64,000 nt of DNA from Candidatus Gastranaerophilales bacterium (lineage in GTDB: Bacteria > Cyanobacteriota > Vampirovibrionia > Gastranaerophilales > Gastranaerophilaceae). The notes under the pieces are model-generated. The model was not told the DNA's origin, searched no databases, and worked only from the letters and a program-made list of their open reading frames with translations. The first letter of the stretch is position 1, and every line of letters starts with the position of its first letter. The DNA lies in assembly GCA_944326565.1 (NCBI GenBank), contig CALVEL010000009.1:1-64000 (forward strand). Direction: 5' to 3'. Positions 59,701 through 64,000 of the stretch are shown here, in pieces. The position numbers and the translations under genes are program-made.

Positions 59701-60265
59701 CGCACAAAATCAGAACGTAAATATTCTTGTACTTGATACAGAAGTTTACTCTAACACAGGTGGTCAAGCTTCTAAATCAACTCCTACAGGTGCGGTTGCT
59801 AAATTCGCTACAGGCGGTAAGAAAACATATAAGAAAAACATGGGCTTGATGAGTATGTCTTATGGTTATGTTTATGTAGCATCAGTTGCATTGGGTGCAG
59901 ACAGAGCGCAAACTCTTAAAGCATTCCAAGAAGCTGAAGCTTATAATGGACCATCAATCATCTTTGCTTATGCACCTTGTATCGCTCACGGTATTGATAT
60001 GTCTAAGACTCAAACAGAACAAAAACGTGCAGTTGAAGCAGGATACTTCCCGCTTTACAGATACAATCCAGAAAACGAAGTTCCGTTCACTTGGGACGCT
60101 AAAGAACCTAAAGAAAGCTATCAGGACTTTATTAAATCAGAAGGTCGTTACAAATCTTTGATGAAAACAAACCCTGAGCATGCTGCAGAACTTTACGCAC
60201 AAGCTGAAGAAGATGCATCAAAACGTATGGCAGTATACAAAGCTGTTGGCGAATTGATGAAGTAA
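56732..60265 (+). CDS. nifJ: Pyruvate:ferredoxin (flavodoxin) oxidoreductase
   Basis: Oxidises pyruvate to acetyl-CoA and CO2 with ferredoxin as acceptor; a single-chain homodimer of 1177 aa. Parts: the alpha-type N-terminal domain with SEVSAIYPITPSSTMGEW (about 18-35), the gamma domain, the beta/TPP domain with GDGWANDIGYGG (about 974-985), two [4Fe-4S] ferredoxin clusters (CIQCGICASACP and CKDCTGCGVCIDQCP, about 690-760) and the proximal cluster CAGCGE (about 815). GGAGG precedes the ATG. C- and T-ending codons are mixed in a way unlike neighbours, with many AAC, TTC and TAC, as expected for a very highly expressed gene. Donates to hydrogenase HydABC. Confidence 0.98.
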   Translation: MPGKTITVDGNYAAAHVAYALSEVSAIYPITPSSTMGEWIDEWASQGKKNIWGKTVRVAEMQSEAGAAGAVHGSLAAGALTSTYTASQGLLLMIPVMHKAAGEMLPHVIHVSARALAAQSLAIFGDHTDVMGCRNTGYAMLAANSVQEEMDMALVAHLSTYKAKVPFLQFFDGFRTSHEVHKIEEISYEDIASLVEPKYIEEFRNRAMRPEAPICKVGAQNTDVYFQGRETVNKYYDAVPDIVQEYMDKVAKITGRQYHPFDYVGAPDATDVIVAIGSGCETIEETIEYLNAKRGTKYGLVKVRLYRPFDTKRFNEALPKTTKRIAVLDRTKEPGSIGEPLYMDVVAALENKDIRVIGGRYGLSSKEFTPSMVYAVYKHSENNGFHGFTVGIEDDVTHKSLKVTEHIVTEPEGTTNCMFWGLGSDGTVGANKNSIKIIGQYTNKDAQAYFAYDSKKSFGVTVSHLRFGDKQIKSTYLITAPDFVSCSAHAYIGRYDLLKGIKEGGTFLLNSPWSKEEAFSHLTRDMQETIINKKIKFYNVDAEKLIEQQPGLRGKGANTVMMVAYFKVSGIIPFEQALEGMREMTKKTFKKKGDDVVNMNLALIDAAVDATEEVVVPSSLAGVAHADDIKLIPDNASDFAKKIIEPSMRQKGDDIPVSAMSNDGVIPTGTACLEKRGIAPRVPKWNPEFCIQCGICASACPHAAIRTKLAEKESLKDAPASFKTVDAKPNDHGEQFKVQVYCKDCTGCGVCIDQCPMAKNPEKAALTWSTIEEEEAVGEVVNEKFFDSLPDNVMGKNTTKTIKGAMLRKPLFEFSGACAGCGETPYVKLVSQLFGENAIVANATGCSSIYSGTFPTIPYTTNKDGRGPAWANSLFEDNAEFGFGMRLAVDQNRDTLKTYVEKVLENEKSPADLKEALTDAMSHWDNSKTEEAVAAQENAKKVIAKYADCGCPDLAKVRELQDYFTDKSVWIIGGDGWANDIGYGGIDHVIAQNQNVNILVLDTEVYSNTGGQASKSTPTGAVAKFATGGKKTYKKNMGLMSMSYGYVYVASVALGADRAQTLKAFQEAEAYNGPSIIFAYAPCIAHGIDMSKTQTEQKRAVEAGYFPLYRYNPENEVPFTWDAKEPKESYQDFIKSEGRYKSLMKTNPEHAAELYAQAEEDASKRMAVYKAVGELMK

Positions 60266-60282
60266 TAACTTCAAAAAAAATG

Positions 60283-60314
60283 AAAGAGTCCGAAGAAATT
60301 CGGGCTCTTTTTTT
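60283..60314 (+). terminator. nifJ terminator
   Basis: AAAGAGTCCGAA / TTCGGGCTCTTT (12 base pairs with one G-T, four-base loop), then TTTT. Confidence 0.9.
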
Positions 60315-60395
60315 ACTCTTTTTCCAGTTCTTAAACTTCACAGATTGATTGACTGCTAATTTGTTAATTGTTAAGATTAGAAAAAGGAGATTTAT

Positions 60396-60755
60396 ATGAA
60401 CATACGATCTATAAAAATATCTTATGACAGATTACCAATACAAATGGCAAAAAATCCTAGAATTTTATGTACAAAAGAATTACAGAAAAAATTATATTCT
60501 GTATTTAATGAAGATAATATGACTGCACTTCAAAATTATGCAGAAAAAGAAAATGCCAGAATATACTTTTCTTATATGGCTGATGATTTGTTTCATAATA
60601 CTGAAATGACAGTATTTAAGGATAACTCATTAAATAGAGATCAAATCGCTTTAAAAATTTGCACAGATACAAAAGATGATTTTGTAAATTCTCTGCGTAG
60701 TATATATAACTTTGCATCAGAAGCAATCAAGAAACTTCATAATAAAAACCAATAA
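60396..60755 (+). CDS. Small protein of unknown function
   Basis: 119 aa, soluble, mixed alpha/beta by appearance, no signal peptide and no family recognised. AAAAGGAG precedes the ATG. The end of the gene lies inside a 15-base-pair inverted repeat that should act as its terminator. Confidence 0.6.
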   Translation: MNIRSIKISYDRLPIQMAKNPRILCTKELQKKLYSVFNEDNMTALQNYAEKENARIYFSYMADDLFHNTEMTVFKDNSLNRDQIALKICTDTKDDFVNSLRSIYNFASEAIKKLHNKNQ

Positions 60756-60786
60756 AATATATTTTAAAAATATTTTATTGGTTTCT
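60748..60786. terminator. Inverted repeat at the end of the 119-residue gene
   Basis: AAACCAATAAAATAT / ATATTTTATTGGTTT (15 base pairs, nine-base loop). It contains the stop codon at 60753-60755 and separates convergent genes. Confidence 0.75.
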
Positions 60787-60817
60787 ACTTATAAAAAATT
60801 TATCTTTATTTTATATG

Positions 60818-61732
60818 CTAATTAATATCTGCTAAAGGTGTTTTAATTAACTTTATATCTTCTTGATTTTTAATATCTTGCATTAAAAAATCATTTTGTA
60901 AAGATAACTCACGGATTCTTGCTTTCGCAAGTTTATGTTGATAATCCTTTATTTCTGAATAATTTTTTTCAAATTCTTGACGTTTTACATTTCTATGGTT
61001 GAATTCATGAATTATACTTCCCCACAAAAGTGTCATCGGAGCCCAGTCTATAGCTGTTTTTACAATTCCTTTTAGTGGTGTAAAATATTTGCTGTCTTTT
61101 ATATCTTTTGCATTTTTAGTGATTGTTTTGATAAATTTATTATTATTAAAACGTTTAGAGGTATTAACAATTTTTTGCCCTAAATTGTCAACAGCTTTAG
61201 CATCAATGTATTTCCCAGCAAATTCCATCACTTTAGGTATAGCTTTTGTTCCTAATGCTAAAATTCCTGCGAATGCTGCGACAGATCCAAGGAATGTTAA
61301 TAGCGGATTTTTCTTTGTTAAATTTTCAAACTCAGGTGATTTCTTTTCTAAGAAATTCCGTCCTTCAGATACAGCACCTGCAACACCAAACAAAACACCC
61401 CAAAACGCAGTGCTTTTAGCGCCGTTTAATAATCTAGCGGATATACCAGATATATTTTTACCTAATACAGAGCTTTTAGCAGGATTTAATAATGCTGACG
61501 CGATACCAGCAGCAAATGGAACTGCAGCTAAGATATATTTACTTATTTTTTTATGTTTATTATCTTCAACGTTGTAATCTGTTTTTATAGATGCAATTTG
61601 TCTTATTGTTGCATCATCCATATTGATTATTGCATCTACATTGTGACGGGGATTTCTTCTGGGATTATAACCGCTTATATATTTTTCTCTATTAGAGCCA
61701 AAAGATTGATTCTCTAAAGAATGTATATTCAT
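60818..61732 (-). CDS. Uncharacterised membrane protein with SFG motif
   Basis: 304 aa from ATG 61732 (MNIHSLENQSFGSNREKY), with AAAGGTAG upstream; a GTG at 61738 is possible. Hydrophobic, glycine- and alanine-rich segments lie at about 66-84 (YILAAVPFAAGIASALL), 108-127 (STAFWGVLFGVAGAVSEG) and 148-165 (LLTFLGSVAAFAGILALG), another near 230-245. The C-terminal 60 residues form a charged helix. The SFG motif near the start recurs in other proteins of this window. No family recognised. Confidence 0.65.
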   Translation of the reverse strand: MNIHSLENQSFGSNREKYISGYNPRRNPRHNVDAIINMDDATIRQIASIKTDYNVEDNKHKKISKYILAAVPFAAGIASALLNPAKSSVLGKNISGISARLLNGAKSTAFWGVLFGVAGAVSEGRNFLEKKSPEFENLTKKNPLLTFLGSVAAFAGILALGTKAIPKVMEFAGKYIDAKAVDNLGQKIVNTSKRFNNNKFIKTITKNAKDIKDSKYFTPLKGIVKTAIDWAPMTLLWGSIIHEFNHRNVKRQEFEKNYSEIKDYQHKLAKARIRELSLQNDFLMQDIKNQEDIKLIKTPLADIN

Positions 61733-61863
61733 ATACACACTACCTTTCAGATTCTACAACATAATTATACAATTACAAAACCCAAAAGTAAATTTTTTTG
61801 CTATAAACGTAACATTTATTAATTTTTATTTACAATGTAGCTGCTTTTTTATAAAATCGAGTA

Positions 61864-63156
61864 ATGAGAAAATTTTATATACATACTATGGGCTGTAAAT
61901 CAAATCAGTTTGAAAGCTTTGTTATAATTGAGAATTTAATAAATAATAATTTTATTGAAACTAAAAATATAGAAGATGCTGATTTTTATATTTTGAATTC
62001 CTGCACGGTAACACATAAAAGTGATAATGAAGCATATTATCTTCTAAGGAATGTAAAGCATAAAAATCCGAATTTAAAAACAGTAATAACCGGATGTGTC
62101 GCTCAAATTGAAAAATCAGAGCTTCTTAAAAATGATTTTATCGATATAGTAATAGGCAATGATGAAAAGTTAGATTTTTCGAAAGCCCTAACTCATGCTT
62201 TGAAAAATAACAATACCTCAATAAGCGATATTATGAAATTAAAAAATTTTAATAAAGCAATTCTTGAAGATACGACTAAGACACGAGCAAGTTTAAAAAT
62301 TCAAGATGGTTGTGATAACAGGTGTACCTATTGCATAATCCCATTTGCTAGAGGGAAAAGCAGAAGTGCTGATATTGATTTTATAATTGAGCAAATTAAT
62401 AATTTATCAAGACATAGTTTTAAAGAAGTTGTATTTACAGGAATTCATATTGGACAATGGGGAAAAGATTTTGGACTGGAGCTTTTGGATTTATTAAAAG
62501 CAGTTGAAGAAAGAACAACTATTCCAAGATACAGGCTCGGTTCTCTAAATCCACTTGAAATAACAGATGAAATGCTGACTTTTTTATCAAATTCAGAAAA
62601 GTTTTGTCCGCATTTTCATCTTTCTCTTCAATCTGCCTGTAATAAAACTTTGCGCTCTATGAACAGATTTTATACAGTTGAATATTATTTAGAACAAATT
62701 GATAAAATTAATCAAATTTTTGATAAACCATTTTTGGGAAGTGATATAATAACAGGCTTTGCTGGTGAGACAGATGAAGATTTTGAAATAACACGTTGCA
62801 ATCTTGAAAAATCAGGGCTATCCCAAATTCATACATTTCCATACTCAATTAGAAAAGGTACAATAGGTGCTGATATGCCTAATCAAGTGGATGAAAAAAT
62901 TAAAAATAAAAGAGCAGATATCATAAAAGCGATTTCAGCAATAAAATATAAAGAATTTTTGTTAAAAAATATAGGTACCACCCAAGAATTACTTATTGAA
63001 AAACATCCCGATAAAAATAGCGGGTTTATAAAAGGAGTTACAAGAAATTATCTTACAATAATTACAAACTCTAAAGATAATAATCTTTTAAATACCCTCC
63101 AAAAAATCGAAATTACAGAAATAAAAAATAATAAATTATATGGTGAAATAATATAA
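61864..63156 (+). CDS. mtaB: tRNA t6A37 methylthiotransferase (MtaB)
   Basis: Radical-SAM enzyme that converts t6A37 to ms2t6A37 in tRNA. N-terminal auxiliary-cluster cysteines C11 (TMGCKSNQ), C47 (NSCTVTH) and C78 (TGCVAQ), the radical SAM motif C150/C154/C157 in QDGCDNRCTYCIIPFARG, and the GFAGETDEDFE motif. The TRAM domain expected at the end is not clear. 430 aa. No ribosome binding site. MtaB is favoured over RimO or MiaB by the TMGCKSNQ form of the first motif. Confidence 0.92.
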   Translation: MRKFYIHTMGCKSNQFESFVIIENLINNNFIETKNIEDADFYILNSCTVTHKSDNEAYYLLRNVKHKNPNLKTVITGCVAQIEKSELLKNDFIDIVIGNDEKLDFSKALTHALKNNNTSISDIMKLKNFNKAILEDTTKTRASLKIQDGCDNRCTYCIIPFARGKSRSADIDFIIEQINNLSRHSFKEVVFTGIHIGQWGKDFGLELLDLLKAVEERTTIPRYRLGSLNPLEITDEMLTFLSNSEKFCPHFHLSLQSACNKTLRSMNRFYTVEYYLEQIDKINQIFDKPFLGSDIITGFAGETDEDFEITRCNLEKSGLSQIHTFPYSIRKGTIGADMPNQVDEKIKNKRADIIKAISAIKYKEFLLKNIGTTQELLIEKHPDKNSGFIKGVTRNYLTIITNSKDNNLLNTLQKIEITEIKNNKLYGEII

Positions 63157-63189
63157 AAAAAGCAACTTATAAAATAAGTTGCTTTTTTT
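63155..63189. terminator. Bidirectional terminator between mtaB and BI-1 gene
   Basis: AAAAAAAGCAACTTA / TAAGTTGCTTTTTTT (15 base pairs, five-base loop), overlapping the mtaB stop codon. Confidence 0.92.
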
Positions 63190-63206
63190 AAAATACAAAA
63201 CAAAAA

Positions 63207-63944
63207 TTAGTCTCTACTATTTAATTTTGCAAGTAATTTTAATATTTCAATGTATAGCCATACAATTGTTACCATAAGTCCAAAAGCACCATACCATTCA
63301 TATTCTCTTTGGAGCATGGCATTTGAACCTTTTTCAATAAAATCAAAATCTAATATCAGATTTAAAGCTGCAATTCCGACTACAATTATACTAAAACCTA
63401 TACCAATCGGGCTTGCTGTAAAAATTTGAGGTATAGATCTAGCAAAAAAGGACGCAATTATTTGAATTAAATAAATTGCGCAAATAGATGCAGTTGAAAT
63501 AATAATAACAGATCTAAACTTTTCTGTAGCTTTGATAATATTAGCACGATACAGACCTAGCATCATAAGAACTGTAATCATAGTGCAGATAACAGCTTGT
63601 GCAACAATTCCAGCCCATGAAGCTTCAAAAAATGCTGAAATTCCTCCGATAAAACATCCTTCTGCCAATGCATATATCGGAGTTAAAATTTTGAATAATG
63701 TCGTATTACGACTGAAAATAATGATTAATGCAAGAATAAAACCGACAATAGCACCACCAAAAGTTAACATTTTAGCATGATCCATATAACCTGCAAATAC
63801 AAGTGAAAAAGTATATATAGCAGTAATAGCAAGACATGCAAATAAAATTAAAGTCTTGTTAATAGTGCCGTTAATTGTCATAGGCATACTGTCTAGTACT
63901 CTTTCATTTTCTAAAAACTTGTCATTCAATACTGGATTTGACAT
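63207..63944 (-). CDS. Bax inhibitor-1 / YccA-family membrane protein
   Basis: 245 aa with about seven membrane helices; the motif FGAFGLMVTIVWLYIEILKLL at the C-terminal end and GMDFxF-like ILDFDFIEKG match the family, as does the N-terminal MTINGTINKTLIL. BI-1 proteins in bacteria are suggested to affect membrane proteolysis and calcium leak; exact role here is unknown. AGGAGG precedes the ATG. Confidence 0.9.
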   Translation of the reverse strand: MSNPVLNDKFLENERVLDSMPMTINGTINKTLILFACLAITAIYTFSLVFAGYMDHAKMLTFGGAIVGFILALIIIFSRNTTLFKILTPIYALAEGCFIGGISAFFEASWAGIVAQAVICTMITVLMMLGLYRANIIKATEKFRSVIIISTASICAIYLIQIIASFFARSIPQIFTASPIGIGFSIIVVGIAALNLILDFDFIEKGSNAMLQREYEWYGAFGLMVTIVWLYIEILKLLAKLNSRD

Positions 63945-64000
63945 AATATCCTCCTTATTAAGAAATTAATAATGATTATATTATAGCATATATTTGAAAA

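Noticed and set aside
61089..61577. 162-codon open frame on the plus strand opposite the SFG-motif membrane protein
   Set aside because: The complementary frame has a better start and ribosome binding site; the antisense product mirrors its hydrophobic codons.

Overview
The window is AT-rich bacterial chromosome, densely packed on both strands, with no insertion sequence, prophage or CRISPR array that I can see. Lipid A and Kdo genes (waaA, lpxK), an Skp/OmpH-like chaperone, a TpsB-type outer-membrane transporter, an MCE/MlaD protein and TonB-like proteins show a diderm envelope. A three-subunit [FeFe] hydrogenase, pyruvate:ferredoxin oxidoreductase and a rubredoxin indicate a strict fermentative anaerobe that makes H2. 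Together with ClpC and many pseudopilin-type proteins starting FTL[AS]EVLIT, this fits best with the non-photosynthetic sister lineage of Cyanobacteria (Melainabacteria/Vampirovibrionia, Gastranaerophilales-like gut bacteria). The lineage call is inference from gene content and sequence style, not from a marker gene.

Layout. 1-4.3 kb: the first codons of a leftward gene, waaA, a class V aminotransferase, folK and a flavoprotein. 4.3-10.9 kb: an uncharacterised membrane protein, then a leftward four-gene envelope operon (VirB10-like exported protein, FHA-like polytopic membrane protein, two TonB-C-like proteins). 11-12.9 kb: tandem secreted vWA proteins. 12.9-20.6 kb: phosphatase, tRNA-Glu with a partial repeat of its 3' end, clpC, pilC-like gene, TPR protein, pth and a double-HTH regulator. 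20.7-26.4 kb: tRNA-Lys, a nucleotidyltransferase-like protein, a membrane-anchored glycogen-synthase-like protein, a nucleoside transporter, a zinc-ribbon protein and an unlisted 31-residue membrane microprotein. 26.5-31.7 kb: bioA-bioD, orphan TpsB, Skp-like chaperone and a small secreted protein. 31.8-36.1 kb: hydCBA. 36.1-46.9 kb: DUF2339 protein, nth, a first regulator/pilin pair, lpxK, MlaD-like protein, lytic transglycosylase, an ADP-ribosyltransferase-like protein, queA, yidC and an XRE regulator. 46.9-53 kb: a (CA)12 tract, tRNA-Pro with a partial copy, a membrane metallopeptidase, rubredoxin, thioesterase-pseudouridine synthase-coaE operon, a Cys/His peptidase-like protein, DUF1015 protein and tRNA-Val. 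53-64 kb: a second regulator/pilin pair, an rRNA methyltransferase, a RelA/SpoT-like protein, nifJ, two uncharacterised genes, mtaB and a BI-1 family protein.

How the genes work together. NifJ makes reduced ferredoxin from pyruvate, and HydABC can combine ferredoxin and NADH electrons to evolve H2; rubredoxin may serve oxygen or peroxide defence. Much of the rest builds or polices the envelope. The most unusual parts are the FHA/TonB/VirB10-like operon beside secreted vWA proteins, the repeated pairing of a small Cro/C1-type regulator with a divergent pilin-like gene, partial tRNA repeats beside two tRNA genes, simple-sequence tracts near promoters, and a short [ST]F[GT]-type motif recurring in otherwise unrelated lineage-specific proteins.
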